Origin: CAWUKT01 sp963923035
GTDB lineage: Bacteria; Bacteroidota; Bacteroidia; J057; JADKCL01
Assembly: GCA_963923035.1 (NCBI GenBank)
Contig: CAWUKT010000001.1
Span: forward strand, 124,001 to 188,000
Direction of reading: 5' to 3'
Length of the DNA: 64,000 bases
A program made the position numbers and the translations under genes. Numbering within the stretch: the stretch's first letter is position 1; the number at the start of each line of letters is the position of its first letter. Shown here piece after piece: positions 15,769 to 24,766 of the stretch. The notes below the pieces were generated by a model. It did no database searches. It was given only the letters and a program-made list of their open reading frames with translations, and was not told the DNA's origin.

Positions 15769-18540
15769 TCAGTGTGCTTCTAACCAATTGGTGCCGGTTC
15801 CGACTTCTACGAGCATGGGAACCCCGAATTCGTAGGCATTTTCCATTTTGTCTTTGACCAGGGCCGACAATTCTTCCAACTCATCGTCCGCCGCCTCAAA
15901 TACCAATTCATCGTGCACCTGCAAAATCATTCGGCTTTTCATCTGGCGTTGTTGCATCTCGGCGTAGATGTCGATCATGGCGAGCTTGATCAAATCGGCC
16001 GCTGAACCCTGGACGGGCGTATTGATCGCGTTGCGTTCCGCGAAACCCTTCACCGTATTGTTGCCGGAATTGATGTCCGGCAGGTAGCGGCGCCGGCCCA
16101 TGATGGTCTCGGCGTAGCCCAATTTCCGGGCCTTCTCGATGCTTTCGTCCATGTATTCCTTCACCTGCGGATACTTCGAGAAGTAATTCTCGATGATTTC
16201 CGCGGCTTCCGACCGGCGGATTTTCAGGCGTTGCGCCAGGCCAAAGGCGGAAATGCCGTAGATGATGCCAAAGTTGACCATTTTGGCTTTTGCGCGTTGG
16301 TCGGAGTCGACCTCGTCGAAGGGGACGCCGAAGACCCGGGACGCCGTGGCACGGTGAATGTCCTGGCCTTCTTTGAAGGCGCCGACCATGCCCGGATCCT
16401 GGCTGAGTTCCGCCATGAGGCGGAGTTCGACCTGCGAATAGTCCGCCGCGAGCAGGGTATAGCCCTCGGCGGGGATGAAGGCCTTCCGGATTTGGCGGCC
16501 TTCGTGGGTCCGGATCGGAATATTTTGGAGATTGGGGTCCTGCGAGCTGAGGCGGCCCGTGGCGGTCACCGCCTGGCTAAAGGTGGTGTGAATCCGTCCC
16601 GTCTGATCGTAGATCAGGCTTGGCAGGGCGTCGACGTAGGTCGACTTGAGCTTGCCCAGCTTGCGGAAGCGGAGCACCGTGGCTGGGAGATCGTGTTTGT
16701 CCGCCAATTTGACCAATTCCTCCTCCCGCGTCGAATATTGTCCCGTCTTGGTTTTCTTTCCCTTCGCCAATTGGAGCTTTTCGAAAATGATCACGCCCAA
16801 CTGCCGGGGCGAATTGATATTGAATTCCTCGCCAGCCAGCTGGTAAATTTCCTTTTCAATCCGCGCCATTTCCACCTCCAACTCCTTCGAATATTCCAGC
16901 AGTTGGTCCACATCGATCCGCACCCCCAGGTGCTCCATGCTCGTCAGGACCGGAATCAGGGGAAGTTCAACCTTTTCCAGGACCTTGCGGGAATTGGTTT
17001 CGTCGAGGTCCGGCTCCAATTTTCCTTTGATGGCCAGGGTGATGTCGGCGTCTTCGCAGGCATAATTGACGAGATCGGCCACCGGGACATCCCGCATGGA
17101 CTTTTGCTTTTTCCCCTTCTTGCCGATCAGTTCGGTAATGGAAATGGTCTCGTAATTGAGGAGGTCGCGCGCCATCTGGTCCATGTTGTGCTTGCGGTCG
17201 GGATCGATGACATAATGGGCGAGCATGGTATCGAACAAGGGCCCTTGGACGACGATGTCGTAATTCCGCAGGACCAGCATGTCGTACTTGGCGTTCTGGG
17301 CGATTTTTTCAATTTCCTGCGACTCAAAAACGGGCTTCAGGACCTCCAGGTAGGCGTCGTTGTTCGGGCCATCTTCCGGGAGATGAATGAGATAGGCGGT
17401 TTTGGGTTCGAGGGAAATGGTAATTGCGACGAGTTCAGCTTGGCGGGCCTTGAGGGAAGTGGTTTCGGTGTCAAAGCAAAAGGACTTCTTGACTTCGATT
17501 TGAGCGACAAGTTCCTTCACTTCGTCCACGCTTTCCAGCAGCTTGTACTCCGCGCCGCGGGTCTCATGGGTCTCGGCCGTGGTCGGCTCGTCAAATTCGG
17601 CAGAAGGACCGCCGCCAATGACATTGCCAAAGAGGTCGCGTTGGGCTTCGCGGTTGAAGACCACGGTATTCAGCAGCCGTTCCTTGGTCCGACGAAATTC
17701 GAGTTCATCCAGGATTTCTGCGGCCTCCGCTTCATTTCCTCCCCCCAATTTCAGGTGCTCCTCGTCCCATTCCACCGGGACGTCGCGGATGATCGTGGCC
17801 AATTTCTTGGAGAGCAATCCCTGTTCTCCATTCTCCAAAACCGTTTTCTTGATGCTCTTTTTCGTGATTTCTTCGGCCCGCTCTACGATCTCTTCCACCG
17901 TACCAAATTCTTTGATCAGGGCCACAGCCGTCTTGTCTCCGACCCGCGGAATCCCCGGGATATTGTCCACCGAATCGCCCTTGAGGCCCAGGAAATCGGT
18001 GATGTACTCGGGTCCCACCCCAAATTTCTCTTCGACTTTCTGCGGATTGTAAATCTCGATGCCATTGCCCTGGCGGGACGGCTTGTAGAGGAAGATGCTG
18101 TCGGTCACGAGCTGGGCGTAGTCCTTGTCGGGTGTGACCATAAAGACCTGGTAGCCGTTTTCGGCGCCTTTCACGGAGAGCGTGCCGATGACGTCATCGG
18201 CTTCAAAACCGGCCACTTCGAGACAGGGAATATTGCAGGCCTTGAGGAGGCGCTTCAGCAACGGCACCGCATTGCGGATATCGTCGGGCATGGCTTCCCG
18301 GTTCGCCTTGTACTCGGGAAACATTTCGTGCCGGAAAGTCTCGCCGCCGGGCGGATCAAAGACGACGGTCAGGTGGGTGGGCCGTTCTTTCTCCAGGAGC
18401 TGAATGAGCGAATTGGTAAAGCCAAATGCCGCGGAGGTATTTTCGCCGCGCGAATTCAGGCGGGGATTGCGGATGAAAGCGAAATGGGCGCGGTAAATGA
18501 GGGCGTACGCGTCGAGGAGGAAGAGTTTCTTGTCGGCCAT
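15769..18540 (-). CDS. polA: DNA polymerase I
   Basis: 923 residues with all three classical domains. The 5'-3' exonuclease/flap domain is at ~1-290 (DAYALIYRAHFAF; GFEADDVIGTLS; GIPRVGDKTAVALIKEFG). The 3'-5' exonuclease at ~330-510 keeps DTETTSL and the YACEDADIT motif, so proofreading is probably active. The family A polymerase is at ~550-923 (LLAADYSQVELRLMAE motif A; RAKAKMVNFGIIYGIS motif B; QVHDELVFE motif C). It repairs gaps and removes RNA primers. A TACCTTCG box at 18564-18571 on the reverse strand (7 of 8 to the -7 consensus) lies 24 nt before the start. Confidence 0.97.
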   Translation of the reverse strand: MADKKLFLLDAYALIYRAHFAFIRNPRLNSRGENTSAAFGFTNSLIQLLEKERPTHLTVVFDPPGGETFRHEMFPEYKANREAMPDDIRNAVPLLKRLLKACNIPCLEVAGFEADDVIGTLSVKGAENGYQVFMVTPDKDYAQLVTDSIFLYKPSRQGNGIEIYNPQKVEEKFGVGPEYITDFLGLKGDSVDNIPGIPRVGDKTAVALIKEFGTVEEIVERAEEITKKSIKKTVLENGEQGLLSKKLATIIRDVPVEWDEEHLKLGGGNEAEAAEILDELEFRRTKERLLNTVVFNREAQRDLFGNVIGGGPSAEFDEPTTAETHETRGAEYKLLESVDEVKELVAQIEVKKSFCFDTETTSLKARQAELVAITISLEPKTAYLIHLPEDGPNNDAYLEVLKPVFESQEIEKIAQNAKYDMLVLRNYDIVVQGPLFDTMLAHYVIDPDRKHNMDQMARDLLNYETISITELIGKKGKKQKSMRDVPVADLVNYACEDADITLAIKGKLEPDLDETNSRKVLEKVELPLIPVLTSMEHLGVRIDVDQLLEYSKELEVEMARIEKEIYQLAGEEFNINSPRQLGVIIFEKLQLAKGKKTKTGQYSTREEELVKLADKHDLPATVLRFRKLGKLKSTYVDALPSLIYDQTGRIHTTFSQAVTATGRLSSQDPNLQNIPIRTHEGRQIRKAFIPAEGYTLLAADYSQVELRLMAELSQDPGMVGAFKEGQDIHRATASRVFGVPFDEVDSDQRAKAKMVNFGIIYGISAFGLAQRLKIRRSEAAEIIENYFSKYPQVKEYMDESIEKARKLGYAETIMGRRRYLPDINSGNNTVKGFAERNAINTPVQGSAADLIKLAMIDIYAEMQQRQMKSRMILQVHDELVFEAADDELEELSALVKDKMENAYEFGVPMLVEVGTGTNWLEAH

Positions 18541-18738
18541 GAAGTGGTTCTGTTTTATTAGGGCGAAGGTAAGGAAAAATGGAGGGAAGAGGGGAATCCA
18601 AATGCGGTGGGAACGAGGGGAAAAAGAAGATCGGAGAAAAAATCGAACCGCCGGGGATCCTTTTTTCCGTTTTCAATTCCTCCTGCCCCGAATTCCCTAT
18701 ATTTAACCGCCGATAATGGCCGTCCAACGCATGATCCC

Positions 18739-19200
18739 ATGAAAACAGCTCGTCACCTTTTACCGATTCTGTTCCTCGCTTTTCTCGCTTTTTCCGCGTG
18801 CAATGCGCCGGGAACCAGCACCCAGGACGGTTCGGAGGAGCAAGTCGATGCGCCGCCGGCCAGCGGCTTTGATGAGGTGCCTGAGCACGCCATCGATGCC
18901 GAAGTCTATACCGTTTACGCTCGCTTTATGGAATTTTACATGGGCGATTCCCCCCACTACGTCTTCGAGGACCAGGACGGGAAGCAGTGGGACTTTGCCG
19001 ATTGCGACGCCAAGGACTGCGATTTTGCCATGGAAGTTCCGCCGGAGCATGCGAATGAAGAGAACCTGGGCTGGGTTTCGAATCCGATCCACCTGGCGCA
19101 ATGGTTTGAGTTGACCTACTACGAAATGGAAGGCCAGTTGAACCCCGATGGGCCCACCGGGAAGATGAAGGTGATCCACGCCTATACCCCGGCCCCCTAA
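18739..19200 (+). CDS. small lipoprotein, unknown function
   Basis: 153 residues with a lipobox (AFSAC, Cys at ~21). The mature part carries two short cysteine-bearing motifs (FADCDAKDCDFAM) in the middle and a beta strand end (GKMKVIHAYTP). Start ATG 18739 is chosen because the signal peptide begins there; the frame is open further upstream but without signal-like sequence. It is transcribed divergently from polA; a TATATTTA box is at 18698-18705. No family recognised. Confidence 0.65.
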   Translation: MKTARHLLPILFLAFLAFSACNAPGTSTQDGSEEQVDAPPASGFDEVPEHAIDAEVYTVYARFMEFYMGDSPHYVFEDQDGKQWDFADCDAKDCDFAMEVPPEHANEENLGWVSNPIHLAQWFELTYYEMEGQLNPDGPTGKMKVIHAYTPAP

Positions 19201-19258
19201 TTCCCCAGAATCCATATCTTGCAAGGAATCCCTTCTCCACGGAAGGGCCCCTTGGATC

Positions 19259-20740
19259 ATGCCCCGACAAGCCCTGTTCGACCGCGCCTTCTTCCAGGCC
19301 CTGGGAACCCTCTCTTCCCGGCGGCAGCGGGACTTCGTCGCCTTCTGCACCCTCCGCCAATTCAACTCCAACGCCAGCCTCGTCGCCTTGCTCGAGGCCA
19401 TTTTTATGCGATTGGAAGAAACCAACGCGCATGTGACCACCGTGGCCGACCTGGGGCGTGATTGCGGGATGAAGCCCAGCACCGTCGAAAAATCCATTTC
19501 CCAGCTCTTTTCCCGCCTCCACGACTTTACCCTCGTCCACGCTTGCCTCGACCACCGCGACCAAATGCACCAGTTGCCCCACGAAGCCTGGATCAAAGCC
19601 GATTTGCCTCCCGACCAGGTCGACCGCGATTTCCGCCGCCGCCTGAAAAAGCTCCGGCAATTGCCGGTGACGGAGGCAACGCTCCACGAAGAGTTGCAAT
19701 TGGAACACAGCCGGGCCCAGCGCCTCGCCAACCAGCCGCGGAAGGACCAGGGCACCCTGTTTGACCGTCACCTGGACCTCCTGGACCAGTACTACCACCT
19801 CGCCCGACTGAAATATGCCTGCGCAGCGATCAATACGGCCCGGATTTTTGGCCAGGCCCAACCGAGCGCTTACCTGCGGGAGACCCATCCGGCTCCCTCG
19901 GTAGAGCTGCCTCCAGTGGCCCAGGCCTATCAATTGATTCTTCAAATGTTGTTGGCGGACCAACCCCAACCGGACATTGTCTCCCAATGCCTGGATTTTC
20001 TGGTGGGGGAGGACGCTGTTTTTCACCGGGAAGACCGCATGGATTTGTTCGGCTATCTGCTGAATACGGGCGTGCGGGGCATGGCGACCGGCAATCCGCG
20101 CTTTGATCAGTTGGTGGAGGACATTTATGGGGTGATGCTGGAAAAGGGTTTGCTGGAACAAAATGGTTTTCTGAGTGGCATTCATTATAAAAATCTGATT
20201 TCAGTGAAGGTCCGCAATGGCCATTTGGTAGCCGCAGCAGAACTGGCGGAAGACTACGGCGGTCAATTGGCGCCGGAGGAAGGGCAATTTTTGGTCCCAT
20301 ACTGCAAGGGGCTGGTGGCGTTTCATTCGGGGGAGTTGCGGCGGGCGATCCAGGCCTTTGCGGCGGTGGTGGAGGCGGCTCCCGAAGACTTGTTCTACGG
20401 CCTCGAGGCGCGGAGCATGTTGTGGAAGGCCTATTTCGAGGCGTATGAATCGCTGGATGCGGAGGAGCACGAGGAGATGTTGCGGCTTTACGATTCATTT
20501 CGGGTGTATGTGGCCCGGAACCAGCAGTTGTCCGATTATCACCGGGCGGGCTATCAGAATTTTATCCGCCTGTTCAACCGGTTGATTCGGTTGTCGGAGG
20601 TGACGGGGCCGGACGAAGTCGGGGCGGAATTGGAGGCTTTGCGGGAGGAAGCGAAAGGAATGGAGTTGGTGGCGAATAAGAAATGGTTGTTAGGGGCGAT
20701 TGAGAAAAAAATAGCGGCGGGTCCGGGATTGTTTGGGTAA
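19259..20740 (+). CDS. large helical protein with HTH-like N-terminal segment, unknown function
   Basis: 493 residues, no signal peptide or membrane segment. Residues ~58-90 (HVTTVADLGRDCGMKPSTVE) look like a winged-helix/HTH segment, followed by charged helices (RDFRRRLKKLRQLPVTEATL) and a long helical part with TPR-like spacing (GHLVAAAELAEDYGGQLAPE; ELRRAIQAFAAVVEAAPEDL). The combination suggests a DNA- or protein-binding scaffold, but that is inference. It has no obvious partner: a lipoprotein gene lies before it, and a GC-rich hairpin follows its stop. Confidence 0.65.
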   Translation: MPRQALFDRAFFQALGTLSSRRQRDFVAFCTLRQFNSNASLVALLEAIFMRLEETNAHVTTVADLGRDCGMKPSTVEKSISQLFSRLHDFTLVHACLDHRDQMHQLPHEAWIKADLPPDQVDRDFRRRLKKLRQLPVTEATLHEELQLEHSRAQRLANQPRKDQGTLFDRHLDLLDQYYHLARLKYACAAINTARIFGQAQPSAYLRETHPAPSVELPPVAQAYQLILQMLLADQPQPDIVSQCLDFLVGEDAVFHREDRMDLFGYLLNTGVRGMATGNPRFDQLVEDIYGVMLEKGLLEQNGFLSGIHYKNLISVKVRNGHLVAAAELAEDYGGQLAPEEGQFLVPYCKGLVAFHSGELRRAIQAFAAVVEAAPEDLFYGLEARSMLWKAYFEAYESLDAEEHEEMLRLYDSFRVYVARNQQLSDYHRAGYQNFIRLFNRLIRLSEVTGPDEVGAELEALREEAKGMELVANKKWLLGAIEKKIAAGPGLFG

Positions 20741-20759
20741 GGTTGGAAATGGAAAAGGG

Positions 20760-20780
20760 CTCCCCAGGCCGCTGGGGGAG
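20760..20780 (+). terminator. GC-rich hairpin, possible terminator without T-tract
   Basis: CTCCCCAG (20760-20767) pairs with CTGGGGGAG (20772-20780, one extra G) 20 nt after the stop of the preceding gene. No T-run follows, so it may be a processing or factor-dependent site. Confidence 0.35.
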
Positions 20781-20900
20781 TGATTTGGTGGGTTCGGAGG
20801 GAAAAAATGCCGGTAGACTTGGTCAGAATCCGTTCGTGGTCCGGGAATGGATATTTTGCACCTTTCGCTTACTACATCACTGGAATCAACCTTTTTAGCT

Positions 20901-21530
20901 ATGAAAAATGTGCGCTTTCCCCGCTGGCGGGGAATTCAACTTGCTCTATTGGGGCTGGGCTTCCTTTTGGGAGGCTGTACGCCTGAAACGCCCCTGGAAT
21001 CCACTTCTTCGGCCGATCCCTTGCTCGACAAGTACGAAGGTCTGTCCGCTCTGGACAGCAAAACTTGTACGGGCGAGTTTCCATTCCTGCCGGAAATTAC
21101 CGTGCTGGATGCCTCGGACTACGAGGGCTTCGATCTGGCCCTCAAGATCATGGGCGATCCGATGGGCCTCCCCGGAAATTGCAACTGCCAACAGAAAATC
21201 ATCTCCCTGGAATTCACAATGGAAATCCCCGAGGTGATCGAAGCGGGCTTTTTGGCGACCTGGGCTCCGTATCAGCCCTACGAACCGATCTACGAGACGC
21301 CCGGTGGCTTTGGAGACCAATTCAAGGTACCCAAAGGCTATAACCAGCAATTTCAAATCGTAAACCCGGTGGACCCCGGGCCCTTTGAACTGACGTATGA
21401 TGCGGCCATGGGCAATATTTTGCTGCTGGACCTGGTCCAGCCCCTTCCCTCCGGGCTGGACGCCAATGCGGTGATCCAGCAGGCCGGTGGCATCTGCATC
21501 ATCGATAACATTGACAATCCCAACGGCTAA
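20901..21530 (+). CDS. lipoprotein, unknown function
   Basis: 209 residues with a lipobox (FLLGGC, Cys ~25). The mature protein has several Cys (SKTCTGEF; GNCNCQQK; GGICIID) and beta-type sequence. It is the first of three lipoprotein genes in a row (with 21644-22174 and 22235-22777), but it is not clearly related to the other two in sequence. ATG 20901 begins the signal peptide. An envelope or surface location is expected; no function can be given. Confidence 0.6.
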   Translation: MKNVRFPRWRGIQLALLGLGFLLGGCTPETPLESTSSADPLLDKYEGLSALDSKTCTGEFPFLPEITVLDASDYEGFDLALKIMGDPMGLPGNCNCQQKIISLEFTMEIPEVIEAGFLATWAPYQPYEPIYETPGGFGDQFKVPKGYNQQFQIVNPVDPGPFELTYDAAMGNILLLDLVQPLPSGLDANAVIQQAGGICIIDNIDNPNG

Positions 21531-21536
21531 GGCCTA

Positions 21537-21584
21537 GCGCAGACCGCACGGTCTACGCCTCTGAGACCCCGGGCTGAGCCCGGG
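21537..21584. repeat. two tandem GC-rich palindromes between lipoprotein genes
   Basis: GCGCAGACCG / CGGTCTACGC (21537-21546 and 21549-21558, one mismatch) is followed directly by CCCGGGCT / AGCCCGGG (21568-21575 and 21577-21584). They can form two stable hairpins but have no T-tract. They sit in the gap between two lipoprotein genes and could be REP-like units or RNA-stability hairpins. Confidence 0.5.
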
Positions 21585-21643
21585 CCAGGAGAGGTATGCC
21601 CTTCGCTTTCATTTCCCTTTTTACAACTCAATCATATCCATCC

Positions 21644-22174
21644 ATGAAACAATTCATTCAATCAACATCCGCATTTTCGCTCTTGTTCGCCCTTTCCCTC
21701 TTCATCTTTTTGGCGGGGTGCTCCCCCATCGAGGAGCCGGAGATCCCCACGGACCCCGAGATTGCCGCCAAAAGCAGCAGCTTCGGTTCCTGTCCGTCTT
21801 GTCCGCTGACCGGTCCCATGACGGGTTCCCTGCCCGCATTCCTCTACCCCGGTTCCGATTTCAACCTGGCCCTCTCCAATTGCTACACGGAAGACCTGTC
21901 GAATGCCGGGAACCAATGCCAGTGGAACAAATGGTCTTCGCCCGTTTCGGCCACCATTCCGATTTACCTCCAGTTCTCCACCTTTCCCGGCAACGATGTG
22001 ACCAACCACTGCAATTTCCTCGTGCAGGTGGGCTACCAGCTCTCCCAGTACCGTCCCTCCGGCAATTGGCTGCTGTATGAAGTGGGCGATCTGGTCCACA
22101 TCACCGGCAGCGACTACCAAATCCAGGTGAAGTGGCGGAACTATATCTGCAAGTACAACCCGGTTAAAAAATGA
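21644..22174 (+). CDS. Cys-rich lipoprotein, paralogue of the next gene
   Basis: 176 residues with a lipobox (FLAGC). After a short linker the mature domain begins GSCPSCPLTGPM and contains LYPGSDFNLALSNCYTEDL, NQCQW, NHCNFLVQVGYQL, NWLLYEVGDLVHI and NYICKYN. The same blocks occur in the same order in the gene at 22235-22777 (GSCSDCPLPPEM, LYPNSPWNEALGQCFEEDL, KSCHY, NYLLYDIGDVVFLWG, YYCD). Six cysteines align, consistent with three disulfides. The two are tandem duplicates of an unrecognised domain. The ATG at 21644 starts the signal peptide. Confidence 0.7.
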   Translation: MKQFIQSTSAFSLLFALSLFIFLAGCSPIEEPEIPTDPEIAAKSSSFGSCPSCPLTGPMTGSLPAFLYPGSDFNLALSNCYTEDLSNAGNQCQWNKWSSPVSATIPIYLQFSTFPGNDVTNHCNFLVQVGYQLSQYRPSGNWLLYEVGDLVHITGSDYQIQVKWRNYICKYNPVKK

Positions 22175-22234
22175 TTTCAGTGTAAATGGTCGGGACCGAC
22201 GGGTTCCGGCCATTGTTTCTCAATCCTTACCCTT

Positions 22235-22777
22235 ATGCGATTCAGCTACCGTTCCCTCCGATCCGCATGTACCTCGATCGGCTTGCTCATCCTCCTGATC
22301 CTGGTCCTGCCCGCTTGTACGCCGGACGAGGCTCCTTCCTCCGAACCTGAAGCTCCTTTGTTGGCGTTGAACCCGGCCGTAGGGTCATGTTCCGATTGCC
22401 CCTTGCCTCCCGAAATGGATGGTCCTTTGCCTTCCCACCTGTATCCCAATTCGCCGTGGAATGAGGCCCTGGGACAGTGTTTTGAGGAAGATTTGAAGGA
22501 CGTGGGAAAATCCTGTCACTACGTTCCGAAAAATGGGACCGTCACGGAAACCATTTCCCTATATATCCAATGGGGCCAGTGCCCGACCCTCTCCACCAAC
22601 TGTCTGTGTACGATGTTGGGGGTGGCTGGCGGCCAAATTTTGGATGCCCGCCCGGCGGTCAATTACCTGCTCTATGACATCGGAGATGTGGTCTTTTTGT
22701 GGGGCAGTTATTACCAGGTAGAAGTGACCTGGGCCAAGTATTATTGCGACCCGATGTCCGCCTTGGGAGGAGGTTGA
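22235..22777 (+). CDS. Cys-rich lipoprotein, paralogue of the preceding gene
   Basis: 180 residues with a lipobox (LVLPAC, Cys ~28). The mature domain shares the order of blocks with the 21644-22174 product and carries two extra Cys (GQCPTLSTNCLCTM). Overall similarity is moderate, so the duplication is not recent. It is the last gene before a strong terminator, so the lipoprotein group 20901-22777 may be one transcript that ends there. The function is unknown; both are expected in the envelope with disulfide-bonded domains. Confidence 0.7.
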   Translation: MRFSYRSLRSACTSIGLLILLILVLPACTPDEAPSSEPEAPLLALNPAVGSCSDCPLPPEMDGPLPSHLYPNSPWNEALGQCFEEDLKDVGKSCHYVPKNGTVTETISLYIQWGQCPTLSTNCLCTMLGVAGGQILDARPAVNYLLYDIGDVVFLWGSYYQVEVTWAKYYCDPMSALGGG

Positions 22778-22802
22778 CAGAAGAAGGATTCGAAGTAGAG
22801 GA

Positions 22803-22847
22803 AAGGATGACACCTGTAGGGAGGGCGTCATCCTTTTCTTTTTTTGT
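22803..22847 (+). terminator. intrinsic terminator, left border of the beta-glucan operon
   Basis: A 9-bp stem, AAGGATGAC (22803-22811) with GTCATCCTT (22827-22835), is followed by a T-rich tract to about 22846. It closes the lipoprotein genes and insulates the sugar operon that follows. Confidence 0.88.
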
Positions 22848-23118
22848 GAAGCTCCCAAAGGACGTGGGCATTTTTCGTCTCGGGGACCGGTCCACGTAAA
22901 ACACGCCAAAACAGCAGATTAGATTGTTTTTTAGGGGTTGATTTTGGCCCAATTCGGCCATTTCCTTCGCAACTTATTTTGTATGTTTCTGATAATTCCC
23001 CCGCTTCCAATATTGGCAACCCTGAATAATAAATTTCAACTCATATTTTGAAGATTGAAATATTATAGTTTAATTATTGTACTTTTTACAGTATCTCGTT
23101 TATTAAATCAAGGGTCAC
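22848..23118. other. regulatory region upstream of the beta-glucan operon
   Basis: An AT-rich non-coding stretch of 271 nt before the symporter gene. It holds a perfect 10-bp palindrome, CCAATATTGG (23007-23016), a candidate operator, and a TTATTTTG box (7 of 8 to TAnnTTTG) near 22974-22981 without a clear TTTG partner. Short direct and inverted AT-rich segments lie at 23050-23090. No small gene is convincing here. Confidence 0.5.
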
Positions 23119-24765
23119 TTGCAGTTAGCTACAATCGATATTGTCGTATTGGTCGTTTACTCGATCGTAATCCTTTCCGTGGGACTCTATATGTCCCGCT
23201 CGAAAAAAGGAGAAGAAAAGAGCTCGTCAGATTACTTTCTGGCTAGCAAATCCCTCCCGTGGTGGGCAGTCGGGGCCTCCCTGATTGCGGCCAACATCTC
23301 AGCGGAACAGTTTATTGGAATGTCGGGGTCGGGATTTGCGGTTGGTTTGGCGATTGCATCCTATGAATGGATGGCAGCGCTAACCCTGATCATCGTCGGA
23401 AAGTATTTCTTGCCCATTTTTCTGGAGAAGGGACTTTACACGATTCCTGAATTTCTGGAGAAACGTTACAATTCCCAGGTGAAGTCAATCTTGGCTGTCT
23501 TCTGGGTAATTCTGTTCATTTTCGTCAACCTCGCCTCGGTCCTCTACCTCGGCGCGACTGCCCTGGATACCATTATGGGGACAGGAGATGGCTCACTGGT
23601 CATCTACGCGATCATCGCCCTGTCGCTATTTACGGCAGCCTACTCCTTGTACGGCGGCCTTTCTGCCGTGGCCTGGACGGACGTGATCCAGGTGGTCCTG
23701 CTGATCATCGGTGGTACCATTACCACTTGCATCGCTTTATACCATGTGTCTCCCGACCAATCGATTCTCGGGGGGATTTCGCATATCTGGGAAAAGGTGC
23801 CCGAGAAATTTGACGTGATCCTCTCGCCGGGACACCCGGAATTCGACAACCTGCCCGGCATCGCCGTGCTCGTGGGCGGTTTGTGGATCGCGAACATCTA
23901 TTACTGGGGCTTCAACCAGTACATCATCCAGCGGACCTTCGCCGCCAAAAGCCTGAAGGAATCTCAGAAAGGGATTGTCTTTGCCGCCATCCTGAAGATT
24001 TTCGTGCCGGTCATCGTTGTAGTGCCGGGCATTATCGCCTACGTCATGTTCCAGGAAAGCCCGGAAGTGGCTGCGGACTTTACGAATCCAGATGGCAGTA
24101 TTGCGAATGACAGTGCCTATCCATGGCTCATATCGAATTATGTTCCGGCCGGTATAAAAGGATTGGTCATGGCGGCCCTCGCGGCGGCGATCATCTCCTC
24201 TCTGGCATCCATGCTGAACAGTACCTCGACCATCTTTACGATGGACATCTACAAGCCGCTCATCAATAAAAAGGCATCGGACAAGAGCTTGGTAACCGTA
24301 GGTCGTCTGACGGGCTTGGTTGCCCTGGTCATCGCGATCTTTATGGCCCCCCTATTGGGTGGGATACCCCAGGCATTCCAGTACATACAGGAATACACGG
24401 GCATCGTGAGTCCGGGAATTCTATCGATCTTCATATTGGGATTGTTCTGGAAAAAGACCACGACCCGCTCTGCCATTGTGGGAGCCTTCGTCTCGATCTT
24501 CATCGCCATGTACCTCAAGGTAGGCGCCAAAGGTTGGTCCGACTTGGCCATCTTCCCCGACCTTCCCTGGATGCACCAGATGGGAATTACCTTCCTGGCC
24601 ACGGTGGCCCTGATGGTGGGCATTTCTCTCTTCCAAGGAAAAGGCGAAGACGATCCCAAAGGAATTCCGCTGTCCCGCAGCTTTTTCAAGACCAGTCCTC
24701 TCTTCAATGTACTGTCCTTTGCAGTCATTCTGATGCTGGTCGTCATCTACGCAATCTTCTGGTAA
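23119..24765 (+). CDS. sodium:solute symporter (SSS family), probable sodium/sugar importer
   Basis: 548 residues, about 14 transmembrane helices, SGLT-type. Visible features: the N-terminal helix IDIVVLVVYSIVILSVGLY, then SSSDYFLASKSLPWWAVGASLIAANISAEQFIGMSGSG (helix-2 signature), and the family segment SSLASMLNSTSTIFTMDIYKP, where sodium-coordinating Ser residues lie. It imports a solute, very likely glucose or a short glucan product given its neighbours, across the inner membrane with Na+. The only possible start is TTG 23119: an in-frame stop lies at 23104-23106 and no other start codon falls between. It heads the nine-gene operon; the next gene begins 1 nt after its stop. Confidence 0.92.
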   Translation: MQLATIDIVVLVVYSIVILSVGLYMSRSKKGEEKSSSDYFLASKSLPWWAVGASLIAANISAEQFIGMSGSGFAVGLAIASYEWMAALTLIIVGKYFLPIFLEKGLYTIPEFLEKRYNSQVKSILAVFWVILFIFVNLASVLYLGATALDTIMGTGDGSLVIYAIIALSLFTAAYSLYGGLSAVAWTDVIQVVLLIIGGTITTCIALYHVSPDQSILGGISHIWEKVPEKFDVILSPGHPEFDNLPGIAVLVGGLWIANIYYWGFNQYIIQRTFAAKSLKESQKGIVFAAILKIFVPVIVVVPGIIAYVMFQESPEVAADFTNPDGSIANDSAYPWLISNYVPAGIKGLVMAALAAAIISSLASMLNSTSTIFTMDIYKPLINKKASDKSLVTVGRLTGLVALVIAIFMAPLLGGIPQAFQYIQEYTGIVSPGILSIFILGLFWKKTTTRSAIVGAFVSIFIAMYLKVGAKGWSDLAIFPDLPWMHQMGITFLATVALMVGISLFQGKGEDDPKGIPLSRSFFKTSPLFNVLSFAVILMLVVIYAIFW

Positions 24766-24766
24766 A

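Noticed and set aside
16231..18561. 776-residue reading frame antisense to polA
   Set aside because: polA shows all conserved motifs on the other strand; the antisense product has no signal, domain or family feature.
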